Source: Zhengitettix transpicula
Taxonomy: Eukaryota > Arthropoda > Insecta > Orthoptera > Tetrigidae
Assembly: GCA_037074705.1 (NCBI GenBank)
Contig: CM073590.1
Span: 43,652,395 to 43,716,394 of the forward strand
Direction: 5' to 3'
DNA: 64,000 nucleotides
Position numbers and translations under genes: made by a program. The notes under the pieces are model-generated. The model did no database searches. It was not told the origin of the DNA and worked only from the letters and a program-made list of their open reading frames with translations. Shown here in pieces: positions 1-13,338 of the stretch. Each line of letters starts with the position of its first letter. The first letter of the stretch is position 1.

Positions 1-345
1 CAAGAACTGACTATTTATCTTCCCTTCCAACCCCCACCCTTTCGGGTTAAATGGACAATTAAAAATATTTATCCGAAGTAAACTCACTGACATCCATAAC
101 CTTCGATTTGACTCCAAACTTGGTTGTATTCGCGTTATTTTTTGTAAAGCAACTCCACCCCAAACCCTAAGGGTGCCCTTTTCCCAGGGCGTAGGAGATG
201 AATATTATATTCAGATAACATCGGTAGAAACACAATCAATATCTTTGACCCCGAAAATATTTATCCAAATCTAATACCTGCTGTTTTAGAATGTTTAAGT
301 ATTTCAATCCCCGTCCACCCCCGCTTCTGGGGTAAATAAATCAAT
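1..345 (+). repeat. C-rich ~300 bp satellite monomers, cut by window start
   Basis: This is part of the monomer family that fills 3.75-17 kb. It shows the family landmarks in order: a pyrimidine-rich tract, the block ACTCACTGACATCCATAACC, a TTGACTCCAAA stretch, a second C-rich tract, and ACATCGGTAGAAACAC followed by ATATTTATCC. The array ends near 345 without a recognisable tail. The 11 bp CAAGAACTGAC at 1-11 recurs at 605-615, which may be chance. Confidence 0.75.
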
Positions 346-1440
346 CTAAGGGACCACACAACTGAACGTCAATTGGAATATTTTCTGCAGATACAGTTTG
401 TTTGGCAGTATTCGTGGAAGCAAGTTCCTCTCTTCCTGGTTGTGTCGTCGAAAGGAGTCATTGGAGTCGATGATATGTAGCCTGGAATGAATTGTTTCAG
501 TTTTTGTTGAGAGATTATAGACTTGGATGCAACTCACAGAAAATCGCCTTTTTCGCATAAACAATCCAGAAAATGGTGCTTAAGGTCACGTATAGTTTTA
601 AAACAAGAACTGACGGATAAGTGTGGTGAACGGAACTTCGGGTACGTATTTTGAAAAATACTTAATTTCTCTCATATTTATGCGCAATCTTGAGGTCCTT
701 TGTATCCACTTGCAACCTAAACATTCGAAATACAGACATTATCTTTCCCAAAATAAAGAGTTCTTAAGACTACATCAAATTTTTACGTCAGAATGATTTC
801 TTTGTAGTCTTTAGATCATTTCAGGTTTCATGCACTCGTTTGACAATACTTTGTACACAAAACAGATTAAAAGGATTTCTGTTAACTGTCGTCACCTCAC
901 AAACAAAATTATTCGTCCACATACAAATTTCATATTTCCTGTTCGATTTATTTCTCTTTGATATGACTTTAATAATATATAGTTACCACAAGAGTTTCAT
1001 AGCTGTACATGATCTTTATAACTTTTTCAAAAACTCTGTTTTGAGCTAAAACCCTGTATAAATAATCATTTTTGTACAGTGAGTTTTTATTTCTCTCTAG
1101 ATTAGAAATGTATTTAAACAGTTTGTACACATACTCTTGAAATATTATCTTTTGAGTTTCACGTGTTCCATCACATTTATTTAATTGCATACATCTTTAA
1201 TTCTATTAATTAATTGTATAAATTTTATTATATTTGTAGTTATTTTGTTCAGTGTAATTTGTGTGTTCCGTTTTAAAATTAAGTAATAAAGTAAGAAAGC
1301 TTATAACGACATATTGACTAATATCCAACAAATGTAAATTGAAACGATTAAAATATCAGCCATCATAAACCACTTTCCGTCCATTTACAAGTCGATTTGT
1401 TACATATTTTTTTTTTGCGGAAACATATACTTACGAAGAT
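346..1440. other. AT-rich stretch with no recognised feature
   Basis: No open frame here has recognisable protein content, and I see no RNA gene or family repeat. Base composition is the AT-rich background of the window. Confidence 0.6.
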
Positions 1441-1455
1441 TAAAAATTAGCAGGA

Positions 1456-1537
1456 GTGACGTCCTTGTGTGACGTCACCAATAGGCTCGAGGAGCCAATG
1501 AGAAGCGCTATTCACTGAGGCTTTCGTGAATAGCGCT
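1456..1537. promoter_or_regulatory. CRE/CCAAT cluster with adjacent 12 bp hairpin
   Basis: A compact cluster stands out from AT-rich flanks. It has one half-conserved GTGACGTCC, one perfect CRE palindrome TGACGTCA (1470-1477), and two CCAAT boxes (1478-1482 and 1495-1499). A perfect inverted repeat follows: AGCGCTATTCAC at 1504-1515, a 10 nt loop, and its exact complement at 1526-1537. CRE and CCAAT boxes are known to occur together in promoters. No credible gene could be attached on either side, although a consensus splice donor (CAG|GTAAGA) is present on the minus strand near 1633-1640. Promoter function is inference. Confidence 0.35.
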
Positions 1538-2156
1538 TTCCAATAATGATCACGCGTTTGTGAGGAATAGTGTTATGATGTGGCATTGTCAGAATTATTG
1601 ATAAGGACTGATTTAGCGAGAAATAATTAGTCTTACCTGAAATTGAGGTCCGGTGTCGCGATTTCTGACTGACACTGCAGAAATTTACAAGTTTCCGAGT
1701 TTTAGACTGAGTTGAAAATGAGCGATTAAAATGTAATAATAAACTACAATAGTCACAAAGCCATAGTAATTTTTTTTTTACTTTACAACACAGTTTGTAA
1801 GAAGTAACTGCCATGGGTACAAAGCGTGGTTCTTCTGTCGTTAGTAATAATACCAAGGAAACCGGACCTCAATACGTGTGATTTTTTTTCTTTTGGGGGT
1901 TATAAAACACTCAGTTTATGTGCCTCCACTTTAAGCAATAATGGACGAAGTACGAAACCGTTTAACAACAACCATTACAGAAATAACTTTAGGACATGCT
2001 GGCTAGAGTGTGAGACGAATTTGAATACCGCATAGACATATGAAATTTATCTATTCTGTGGAATATTGAGCACTTTTGAGCTGTTATGTGAAAAAAACTA
2101 TGTATTCTCCTTTATTACAAAATTAATATTAATTTTATGTTATTTATTTTAAAATA
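1538..2156. other. No recognised feature
   Basis: AT-rich sequence with short open frames that resemble nothing I know. Confidence 0.5.
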
Positions 2157-2360
2157 TACGAGGGTGTTCTGAAAAGTTTCCGACAATTATTTTGCAGAGA
2201 AAAATGCCGAGTACATTTGGACGGGTTACAGAGATGGGAGCATCGCTGGGAGAAGTGTGTAGAGTTACAAGGAGACTGTGTTGACAAAATAAAATAAAAA
2301 AAATTCAAAAAAATATATTCTATCATTGTTGGGTCGGAAACTTTTCAGACCACCTTCGTA
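2157..2360 (+). mobile_element. mariner-type deletion derivative (MITE-like)
   Basis: This 204 bp unit is bounded by 28 bp terminal inverted repeats, beginning TACGAGGGTGTTCTGAAAAG on the left and closing with the complement on the right (2333-2360). The repeats differ at two positions. TA dinucleotides flank both ends, as expected for Tc1/mariner target duplication. Between the repeats only the last 33 codons of a transposase frame and an A-rich 3' UTR remain, so nearly all of the gene is deleted. Such elements can only move if a full-length mariner supplies transposase. Confidence 0.85.
2196..2297 (+). pseudogene. mariner transposase C-terminal remnant
   Basis: The plus-strand frame ends in DGLQRWEHRWEKCVELQGD followed by CVDKIK and a stop. 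This matches the pattern of mariner transposase C-termini, in which a W-x(2)-C-(I/V)-E-L-x-G-D-Y/C-V motif sits just before the stop. It starts abruptly after the left terminal repeat, so the DNA-binding and DDE/D catalytic domains are absent and the fragment is non-functional. The family call rests on the motif plus the flanking terminal repeats and TA sites. Subfamily cannot be set from so short a piece. Confidence 0.8.
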
Positions 2361-3753
2361 TATATTACATGTAAAAAATGAGTTTTTTTCTGAAACACCC
2401 TTTATTGTATGTGAATTGTGGTTTGAAATATGGAATAATTAATGGTTTCAGAGATTTACATTTAAAATCTTGAAAGTCAGGGTCAATACTGTTTTCGAAT
2501 GTACCAGAATAACGAGTAATCTATTTATGAAAATTTGGACATTTCTAATATTTATTTGTATCAACAATTTCTTTGGACTTTAATATCTTACTTGATATTT
2601 CCGGAGTTGCCAAACTTATTCATAATAAATATAAAATGTTGAAATGATAAAATTTACTTATGATTGAAAATTAATAATAAAAATATATAAACTGTATTAA
2701 AGTATCAGTTTTTACCTATAAATTCACTCTAAATTAAGCTATTATATCAAACTTAAGTGGACTTCAAAGTTAATTACAGTAATGACAAAGCACTTAATTC
2801 GTAATATAAATGCAAATCCACTTTGCGAAGCCACAATTTAAGTGATGAAGTGTAATTCAATTTCGCTGTAAGTAGATTATATAAAGTGAGCTCCTGCATC
2901 TGAACGTTATATTCGGAGATTAAGAATGTCTTGAATTGGAATCATGCCTATATATCATGCTGAAGCAATATATAATTTTCCATGACCATAAATTTAGTTA
3001 AATTATATTGCAAGATTGTTTTGCCGGAAATAGTGGCAAAAAAATTAACTGATCTAAATATTACTGAACACAAAGAATAGGAATAACCATTAAATTTTTC
3101 AATTAATATCGCCATTAAAAAATTGAAAAAACTTGTGTTTAGTAATAGTAGAACATTAATTTATCAAAAGCCAAATATATGCTAATGTTAAGGCGTAAGC
3201 AATGAAAGTTACTGAAATGTGGATTCACAAAATAATTTTAGTGACAATATGTTTAATAATAAAGAATAACGATTAGAATCTTAACAAGCTCTGAAAAGAA
3301 TTAATTGATATTTAGTATTTAATTGTATATTTAAATAGATATATATCTTCTTCTAGGAGCTCACAAATTTTACTTCTGTTTATCTTATTCAGAAAGAGAA
3401 TTTCATTCGTTAGAAATAATTATTTGAATTCTTGATCTTTATCATATTAGTAGGTTTCCAATCATCACACTTTTTTTATCTTGAGTTATATTCTGAAATT
3501 CACATGCACACACACTCATACACACACACACTTTTCAGTAGAGATGAGTTTGAAGAAACAAGATTTAGAAGCATATAATTACATTAAAAGCTTTTGAAAT
3601 TTCTCAGAGCGATATGTAATAGGAAATTATTATATATATTAATTTTCTGATATCTTGTGCATTCCTATAATATTCTTTGAGCCAGAATAGCGAAGATAAA
3701 GTACAAAACTTTGCTGTAGGGGCGACTAACAAAATTATATAAATATATTGTAT
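2361..3753. other. AT-rich intergenic DNA with a short (CA)n tract
   Basis: No coding signal was seen. A short CA-type microsatellite lies near 3505-3535. The last ~100 bp lead directly into the head of the composite repeat at 3754. Confidence 0.55.
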
Positions 3754-6700
3754 ACTAGCTGGGTGCCGGCGTTGCCCGAGATGTCATTTATCCATAACCC
3801 CCGATGCATTCAAATTTCGGTAGATTTTGCGCTATTTTTAAGTAGCGCTCCTCGAACACTATCCCTAAATTTGCTCACCTCCCAAGCTAAAGGGGGATGA
3901 AGTCATTGACAAAACATAACGGCCGTTTCTTACAAGTTAGAAGACGACCACGCCCACAAATGTGCGATAATCAAAAAGTATTTATTCCACCCCAAAATCG
4001 ACCGATTACATTGTCTGGAAATTTCTACCCCCGCCCAATATCTCCCAAACCCGTCGCGTTACCAAGGTTGTCAGAATTAGACTCGGCGACATTCATAGTC
4101 TCTGAATTGATACGAATCTCGGTTGTTTTAGCGTTATATTTATTTAACGGATCTCCACCCCAACCGATAATCTTGCTCCCCTCACTGGGGTTGAAATTAT
4201 ACACAAACAAAATCGGTAGAAATACTATCCATGACATTGACAGCGTATATATTTATTTCACGCAAATATCGGCCATTATACATTTCTGAAAATTTATACC
4301 CTAGCCCAGAACCTCCCACCCCCGGCCACCCCCTAACGCTCCCCAAATTGTCATAAATAAACTCAGTGACATCCACAACTTGAATTTGACTTAAATGTGG
4401 GATTTATTCACGTTATTTTTTTGTAACGCCCCTCAAACCCCCACTTCTAAGTGGGATCTTTCACGTGCCTTAAGGGGTTGAAATGAAACACAAAAACGGT
4501 ACAAATATTAACAATGACATTGACATCGATGAATACGTTATTTTTATGGAACACACCTCCATCTCTACGCGTACTTCCCTACCATGCCGTGAGGTGTTCA
4601 AATTATACTCAAACAAAATCGGTAGAAATACTATCAATGACATTTACAGCGTAAAATATTTATTTCACGCAAATATCGGCCATTATACATTTCTGAAAAT
4701 TTATACCCCCGCCCAGAACCTATCACCCCCAGTAACTTTTCCAATGGTTGTACTAAATAAACTCAGTGGCATCCATAACTTGAATTTGACTCCAATCTGG
4801 GATTTATTTTCTTGTAACGCCCCTCAAACCCCCACCCCTAAGCGTGATCTTTCACGTCCTTAAGAGGTTTAAATTAAAAACAGAATCGGTAGAAATATTA
4901 TCTGTATATTGACCTCGATAAATATTCATTCCTTGCAAAAATGGACCGTTAAACATGTTATAAAATTAACACCCCCGCCAACCCTTACTTGGGGGAGTTA
5001 AACAGTTAGTGGAATGTAATAATTAAACTAATTGACATCCATGACCGTGAGTTAAAATTCCAATGTGAATTGTTTTGGCATCATAATATTGTAATTCCAC
5101 CCCACCCCCACCCTTAAAAGAGCTCCATTCCCAATCCCGAAAGGGGTTGAAATTATACACGCAGAAAATGTAGAGAAATTTTATTAATTTAATTAAAAAA
5201 GAAATATTTAATAATGACCGGTCAACATGTTTTTAAAAATTCTAACACCCGCCCAACTTTTCCAACCTCAGCCCACCCCACGTGCGCTGTCCAGAAAGTC
5301 ATAAATAAATTCAGTGACATCCATTACTCCATTACTCGAATCTCGTTATTTTCTTGTAAGTGCCGTCTACCCCCACCTTGCACCCCCACCCTAATGTCGA
5401 AAGAGGAGTTCAATTTTTACACAAACAACTGAGTTAGAATTAATTTGGATCTAATTAACCCTGAAAAATATTATTCAACTCTACTATCGGTCGTGATTTC
5501 TTGTTTCAATATTTCCACTCCTGTCTACTTCCACTCCTTGGGAGTTAAATGACAAATTAAACGTCATAATTAAACTCAGCGACATTCATAACCCTGTATT
5601 TGACTATAATCACGGTTTTATTCACGTTATTTATTTTTAACGCCCATTGACCCCCACCCTTAATGTGAGCACCCTCTCAATCCCGAAAGGGATTCAAATT
5701 AAACTCAGAGAATGTGTAGTGAAATTTTAATAATCTCATTGTTCCAAAAATATATGTAATCGTCGCAAAATTCAGCCGCTTAACTTCCTTTAAAATTTGT
5801 ATTTTCCACTCACCCCCACCCAACTCCTTCCACCCTAGTCCAGCCCAACCCTGCGCGTTGCCCAAACTGTCATAAATTAACTCAGCGATATAAATTACGT
5901 TCGACTCATTCGAATGTTGGTTGTTTTCGAGTTATTTTCTTGTAACACACGTCCACCTCGTCCCCTAAGCATTCTGCAACCTCATGTCGTTAGAGGTTGA
6001 AATTGTACAAACATAAACTGGGTATAAATACTATAAATTATTTAACCCTGAAAAAAAATTATTTTCCGCAATTATAGATAGAACTTTTAACATGTTTGAA
6101 AATTTCCAACCCCATCCTCTCCCGCTCCTGGGTGATAAATGGGCAATTGAATATCATAATTACACTTTGTGACATCCAGAAACCTGGGTTTGACAGAAAT
6201 TTTGGTTTTATTCGCGTTATTTATCTGTAATGCCTGTCCACACTCACCTCTGAGAGTTCTCTTTCCCATGCTGTATGGGGTTGAAACTATACTCAGATAA
6301 CATCAGTTAAAACACTATCTATCTCTTCGATCCCAAAAATGTTTATCTGCCTAAATATCTGCTGTTTTAGCATGTTTCAATGTTTCTAGCTCCTCTCCTA
6401 ACTGTGCTTCCCTCTAATGCTGAAAAAGGTTAAATTTTACAAACAACATCGGTAGATATTTTGTCAATGTTACTGACCTCGATAATTAATAATTTATTGC
6501 AAATATCAACTGTTCAACATGTTCGAAAAATTCCATCCCCGTCCACCCCATCCACTCCCAACCCTTCGGGTTAAATGGCCAATTGAATGCCATAATTGAA
6601 CACGGCGACATCCATAACTTTTGATTTTAATTCAAATCTCGGTTGTATTCGCGGTTATTTTCTTGTAATACTCCTCCACCCCCAACCCCTACGGTGCTCC

Positions 6701-7860
6701 TTTCCCATTCCGTAAGAGGTTGAAATTTTACTGGCATACTTTGGTTCAAACACTATTTATCACTTTTACCCCGAAAATATTTATCCGACTCAATTATCGA
6801 CCGTGTTAGCATGTTTGAAAATATCCACCCCATTATACTCCGCTTGAGGCACTAAACAACAACTTAAATATCATAATTAAACTCACTGACAAACATAACC
6901 CTGGATTTGAGTAAAATCTCGACTGTGTTTGCGCTATTTTTATGTATATCTACTCCACCCCTCCTCTTAAGGGTGCTCCTCCCAAACCCCGAAAGAAATT
7001 TAATATTAAATATATGGAACATGTAAAGACATTTTATAAATCTCAGTGAACCAGAATAACATTTATTCGACTGATTATCATATTATAAAATTTCAACCCC
7101 CGTCCACCACTGCTCCTGGGGATTAAATCACCAATTTAAAGTCTTAATTAAAATAAGAGACATCCATAAGCCTCGATTTGACTCTAATATTCGTTGTATT
7201 TGCATTATTTTCTTGTAACGCCCGTCCACCCTTATCCATAAGGACGCATCCCTCCGAAGCCCGAAATAGGTTGAAATTAAACACGGAGAACATTTAGGGA
7301 AATTTTATGAATATCATTGTTCCCCAAATATATTTATTCTTAGCAAAATTCGGCCGGTTAACTTATTTTAAAAGTTCTACCCTCTACCCAACCCGTCCTA
7401 TCCCATCCTACACCCGCGCGTTTCCCAGATTGTCATAAATGAACTCAGCGACATCCATTACCTTTGAGTTGACTCTAATCTCGGTATTTTTAGCGTTATT
7501 TACTTGTAACCCGCCTCCACCGCCACCCCTTAATGTTCTCAACCCTCGTGCCACAAGGGGTTAAAAGTAATAAGAATCACATGTGTAGAAGTACTATAAA
7601 TCTAATTAACCCTGAAAAATATTTATGCAACGCAAATATCGGACATTTTAGCATGTTTGAAGGTTTCCACACCCACTCCTGGGAGTGGTAGGCGTGTTAC
7701 ACCCCCACAGTGTTTGTTTCCCTGTCGCAAAGAACACGTGTACCAAATTTGGTGAAATTCCTACGAGGGTGTAGATTTGTAAGCGAAACATACCCATATA
7801 CATACATGTATAGACACATGCATACCCGCATAAGGCAATTTTATATAATAGAAGCTATAT
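3754..7860 (+). repeat. Composite satellite element R1 (head, monomers, tail)
   Basis: It opens with the head ACTAGCTGGGTGCC and GGCGTTGCCCGAG (3754-3780), then GATGTCATTTATCCATAACC. About a dozen divergent ~300 bp monomers follow, each with GGTAGAAATACTAT, ATATTTATTC, two C-rich tracts (CCACCCCCGCCC type), and ACTCAGYGACATCCATAACC. It closes with a tail near 7690-7860 that includes GTGTTTGTTTCCCTGTCGC, AAAGAACACGTGTACC and a TACATACA-type tract. The head and tail recur at other loci, so this is a mobile or amplifying unit rather than a simple satellite. I could not assign it to a named superfamily. A Helitron-derived element with a tandem-repeat core is one possibility. Confidence 0.75.
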
Positions 7861-7892
7861 ATACATACATATATACATATATATGTATATAT

Positions 7893-9116
7893 ATACTATT
7901 TAAAACAATTACTTAATTTGTAGATATATAATCTTTCCACCTGAAAATAAACTATTTGCTGGATTTAGCAATCTGCAGTTGGTAGCATTGTATAAAATTA
8001 ATGCAAAACATTACGAAATACGCTGAATTCAATAGAAAAATATCAATTTTGAACATTTAAGTATTGTTTTTATCATAATTATATGTATCTTCCAGTCCGT
8101 ATTGCAAGATATAATTGGCCAACATAATGGTCCCTGATTCCATTAAATACGTCAAAAGTCAAGTTATTTAAAAGAAAATTAATGCAATGGATTGTATAAC
8201 CTTTCATAATAAATTATATTTATCACTGGTAGTGGTAGATTTAATTATACTTATTATTCAATCAAAATATTTTTGCTCAGCTTCATTTCTCAGAAATTGA
8301 ACATCTATAACGTCGTTCCCAAAAATGGAAAACAAATACTGCTATCCTAACCTAAATTTTTTGTTTCACGACACAAATTGCACGCAATAATTTGTTTACA
8401 TTTATACAAATTTATAGAAATACGTTGCGGAAAGTACAATTAATTGTACTTTTAATTCAATTTAAATGTTCCTATTTCTGTACATACCTTTGACTGAGAG
8501 TGCATTAATTGAATAACGACCATAAAAACTTTCGGAGTTCCGTACGTCATTTTGAATACTTTTATAGTTACATACATATAATTCAGCAGTCGTACCTTAG
8601 ACAAATCTTATTATCTTCTGATATATTATACAGGATACAATAGTACGTTATATTTAAAATTTTATAAATCTCGACCGACCCACATTTGAATGTATTATAA
8701 GGCACGATTTTTCTTATTTCCAAATTAACTTTGCGCAAGGATGGTAAAGTATTCCGTATTGTTTTTTATTATTATTTGATGCAGAATTACTGAAAGAAAT
8801 TTTACTTTTTATGCAATCAAAATATTTCTGCTTTATTTCATTACGAAATACAGAACTATATTTTTATGATGCGTCAATGTCTTGAAAATTTATGACGTCA
8901 TCGTCACGCGAAGTAATTTAAGAGTAATTCGTAACTTATTTCAATTATAATTATTTACACGTTTATTCTGGGGGTTTCTCACCCAAACAGTAACGGTTCT
9001 TGATTTTGGCAGAATATATACCAATTTTTGTTGAATTCTGTCCGCGCGATAAAATTTGTATAAGGAACATACAAATATACAAACAAATGTACAAACAAAC
9101 ACACTGCTTTATTTAT
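7893..9116 (+). repeat. Repeat block X, copy 1
   Basis: About 1.2 kb of non-monomer, AT-rich sequence ends in a variant of the composite-element tail (AAATTTGTATAAGGAACATA, then a TACAAACAAA tract and CTTTATTTAT). A near-identical copy lies at 13339-14595, and a more divergent one at 34906-35925. The block contains no convincing reading frame. It may be the unique internal part of a longer element whose other copies kept only head, monomers and tail. Confidence 0.7.
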
Positions 9117-9821
9117 TGCCCGAGATGTCATTTATCCATAACATCCGCTTTGTCTCGAATCTACATATCTTTTAGGTTATTTTTATGTAACGAAACTCGA
9201 CCCCTATCATTAAATGTGTTGTCGGCCGGTTACATTTTTTTAATATTTCCACCCCCACCCTTATGTGTGCTTAGCTCTCATGCCGAAAGGAGTTGAAATT
9301 TTACAAAAACCATTGGTAGATATTTTATAAACGTCATTGTCCTCAACAATTGTTTATTCCATGAAAATATCGACCATTTATCCTGTTAGAAATATTCAAC
9401 CCCCGTGTAGCCCCGCCCCTGGGGTTAACTGTCTAATTTAATCTCATCATTAAACTCAGCTACATGCATAAAACTGGATTTGACTCCAATTTTGATTGTA
9501 TTAGCATTATTTTCTTGTTATACGCGTCCATCCCCAACCCTAAGGGTCCTCCGTTCCGATGATTTTTTAGTGGGATAACATCGGTAGAAACACTATGAAT
9601 ATTTTTGACCCCTAAAAATATTTATCCGACTCTTTTAACATGTTTAAATATTTCCTCTCACGCTTCTTGGGGTGGCAGACGCGTCTCACACCAATAGTGT
9701 TTGTTTCCTGATCGCAAATAACATTAAAACGAAATTTGGTGAAATTTACTCGATTGGTGTATATTTGTATGAGGAACATACAACTATATATACAAAGAAA
9801 CACTCAGCTTTATTTATTAGA
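9117..9821 (+). repeat. Short composite element R2, head truncated
   Basis: It begins inside the head motif (TGCCCGAGATGTCATTTATC), immediately after the end of block X. It contains about two monomers and then a complete tail, with GACGCGTCTCAC, GTGTTTGTTTCCTGATCGC, AATTTGGTGAAATTTACTCG and CTTTATTTATTAGA. The next head starts at 9822 with no spacer, so the elements are joined head-to-tail. Confidence 0.7.
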
Positions 9822-12800
9822 TAGCTGGGTGCCCGGCGTTTCCCGAGACGTCATTTATTCATAATTCCAGATATGTCACCATTTTCGGTTGCTTTTGCGC
9901 TATTTTTATGTAACGCTCCTCGATCACTATCCCTAAATGTGCTCACCTCCCATGCTAAAGGCGGATGAAGGCATTGACCAAATATATCGGCCTTTTTTAC
10001 ATGTTAGAAGCTGACCACGCCCACAAATATGGGTTAATCGAAAAGGATTTATTCCACGCATAAAACGACCGATTACATTGTCTGTAAATTTCTACCCCCG
10101 CCCAATATCTCCAAAACCCGTCGCGTTACAAAGGTTGTCACAATTAGACTCAGCGACATTCATAGTCTCTGAATTGATTCGAATCTCTGTTGTTTTAGCG
10201 TTATTTTTATTTAACGTACCTCCACCCCAACCGCTAACCTTGCTCCCGTCACAGTGGTTGAAATTGTACAGAAACAACATCGGTAAAAATACTATCAAAG
10301 TCATTAACCCCAGGAAATAATTATTTAACGAAAATATCGACCGTTTAAAATGTTTGAAAATTTCCTCCCGCGCCCAACTCCGCGAGGCCCCTCACACCCC
10401 CACCAAATCTCGTGCATTGCCTACGTTGCCAAGTGACTCGAACCTCGTTTTTTGAGGTTATTTTTATGAAACACACCTCCATCTCTACGCGTACTTCCCT
10501 ACCATGCCGTAAGATGTTGAAATTATACACAAACAAAATCGGTAGAAATACTATCAATGACATTGACAGCGTAAAATATTTATTTCACGCAAATGTCGAT
10601 CATTTTACATGCCTGAAATTTTATACCCCCGCCCAGCCCCTCGTACCCCCGGCCACCTCCCAACGTTACCCAGGTTGTCATAAATAAACTCAGTGATATC
10701 CATAACTTGAATTAGACTCCAATCTGGGATTTATTCACGTTATTTGTTGTAGCGCCCCTCAAACCCCCACCAATAAGTGTGATCTTTTACGTCCCTTAAG
10801 GGTTAAAATGAAAACCAAAATCGGTAGAAATATTATCTATGACATTGACCTCGATAAATATTTTTTCCCTACAAAAATCGACTGTTAAACATTTACACCC
10901 CCGCCAACCCCCCTTCCTTGGGGGAGTTAAACGATTAGTTGAATGTAATAATTAAACTCATTGACATCCATGACCGTGAGTTCGACTCCAATGTCGAGTG
11001 TTTTTGCATCATAATATTGTAATTCCAATCCACCTCCTACCTTAAGTGGAGCTCCATTCCCCATCACAAAAGGGGTTGAAATTATACGCGGAGAAAATGT
11101 AGAGAAATTTTAATAATCTAATTGATCCAGAAATATATTTAATAACGACCGGTCAACATGTTTTTAAAAATTCTAACACCTGCCTCAATCCTTCCACCTC
11201 AGCTCACCCCTCGCGCGCTGTCCAGATTGTCATAAATAAATTAAGCGACATCCTTTACCTTCGATTTGACTCGAATCTCAGTGCCCTCTACCCCACCCCC
11301 TTACAATGGACCCCTCATGCCGAAAGAGGGGTTTAATTTTTACACACACAACTTGGGTAGAATTAATTTAGATCTAATTAACCCTGAAAAATATTATTCA
11401 ATATCGGTCGTGATTTCTTGTTTCATTATTTCCACTCCCGACAACCACAACTCCTCGGGAGTTACATGACAAATTAAATGTCATAATTAAACTCGGCGAC
11501 ATTCATAACCCTGTATTTGACTATAATCTCGTTATTTATTTTTAACACCCGTTGACCCCCACCCCAAACCGGAAAGGGATTCAAATTAAACGCAGAGAAC
11601 GTGGTGTGAGATTTTAATAATTTCATTGTTCCAGAAATATATGTAATCGTTGCAAAATTCAGCCACTTAAGTTCCTTTAAAATTTTATTCTCCACTCACC
11701 TCTACCCAAACCCTCCCACCCTAGTCCAGCCCAACCCTGCGCATTGCTCAAATTGTCATAATTTTACTCAGCGACATTAATTACGTTCGACTTATTCGAA
11801 TGTTGGTTGTTTTCGAGTTATTTTCTTGTAACACACGTCCTCCCCTCCCCTAAGCGTTCTTCACCCTCATGTTGCCAGAGGTTGAAATTGTACATATATA
11901 AAATGGGTATAAATACTATAAATTAATTAACGTTGAAAAAAATACTTTCCGTTAATATAGACCTTTTAACGTGTTTTAAAATTTCCAACCCCATCCTCTC
12001 CCGCCCCTGGGGGTTAAGCGGGCAATTGAATATCATAATTACATTTTGCGACACCCAGAAACCTGGGTTTGACTGTAATTTTGGTTTTACTCGCGTTATT
12101 TATTGTAATGCCCGTCCACCCTTACCGCTAAGAGTGCTCCTTTTCCATGCTGTAAGGGGTTGAAACTATACTCAGATAACATCGGTTAAATTACTATCTA
12201 TCTCTTAGATCTCAAAAACGTTTATCTGCCTAAATAAATGCTGTTTTAGCATGTTTGAATGTTTCCATCTCCTCTCCTAAGTGAGCTTCCCTCTAATGCC
12301 GAAAAAGGTTAAATTTTACAAACAACATCGGTAGATATATTGTCAATGTTACTGACCTCGACAAATAATTATTTAATGCAAATATCGACCGTTTAACATG
12401 TTAGAAAAATTCCACCCACGTCCACCCCATCCACCCCAACCCTTGGGGTTAAAAGGCCAATTGAATGTCAGAATTGAAAATCCATTACCTTTGGTTTGAC
12501 TCCAATCTCGGTTGTATTCGCGTTATTTTCTTGTAATACCCCTCCACCCCCAACCCTAAAGAGTTCCTTTCCCATTCCGTTGAATTTAAATTTTACTGAC
12601 ATACATTGGTACAAACACTTCCGCCCTATCCCACACGTTGCTCAGGTTGTCATAAATAAACACAGCGACATGCATTTCCTTGGATTTTACTTCAATCTCG
12701 TGTGTTTTTGCATTATTTTATTGTAACTCCCCATTACCCCCAACACTAGGTGTCCTCCCCTCTCATATTGAAAGGAGTATAAATTATACACAAACATCAT

Positions 12801-13338
12801 TAGTAGAAATACTAACATTGCCATCGTTAAAAATGTTAAACGGTAAGTCGAATTTCATAATTAAACTCATTGATATCCATAATCCTTTTATTTGACTCTA
12901 ATCTCGGTTGTATTCACGCTATTTTCTTGTAACACCCGTTAACGCATCCCTCCCATGCCCGAAATGGGTTACAATTATACACAGAGAACATGTAGGGAAA
13001 TTTTATGAATATCATTGTTCCCGAAATATATTTATTCGATGCAAAATTCGGCCGGTTAACTTATTTTACCCTCTGCCCAACCCCTCCTACGCCATCTTAC
13101 AACTGCGCGTTGCCCAGATTGTCATAAATGAACTATGCGACATCCATTACCTTTGAGTTGACTCGAATCTCGGTATTTTTACCGTTATTTACTTGTAACC
13201 CCCCTCCACCGCCACCCCTTAATTTGCTCAACCCTCGTGCCACAAGGGGTTAAAATTAATAAAAATCACATGAGTATAAATACTATAAATCTAATTAACC
13301 CTTAAAAATATTTATGCAACGCAAATATCGGACATACA
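9822..13338 (+). repeat. Composite satellite element R3, duplicate of R1
   Basis: The head TAGCTGGGTGCCCGGC starts at 9822. The monomer order matches R1. For example, the monomer with CCCAATATCTCC and CCCGTCGCGTTAC occurs at about 4030 and about 10095, with roughly one difference per 15 bases by eye. R3 is shorter than R1 because of internal deletions. Its tail is lost, since monomer sequence near 13335 joins block X directly. Confidence 0.75.

Noticed and set aside
3897..4289. 130-codon frame in the satellite array
   Set aside because: C-rich repeats lack stops by composition. Equivalent frames in other monomers are broken and the reading is not conserved.
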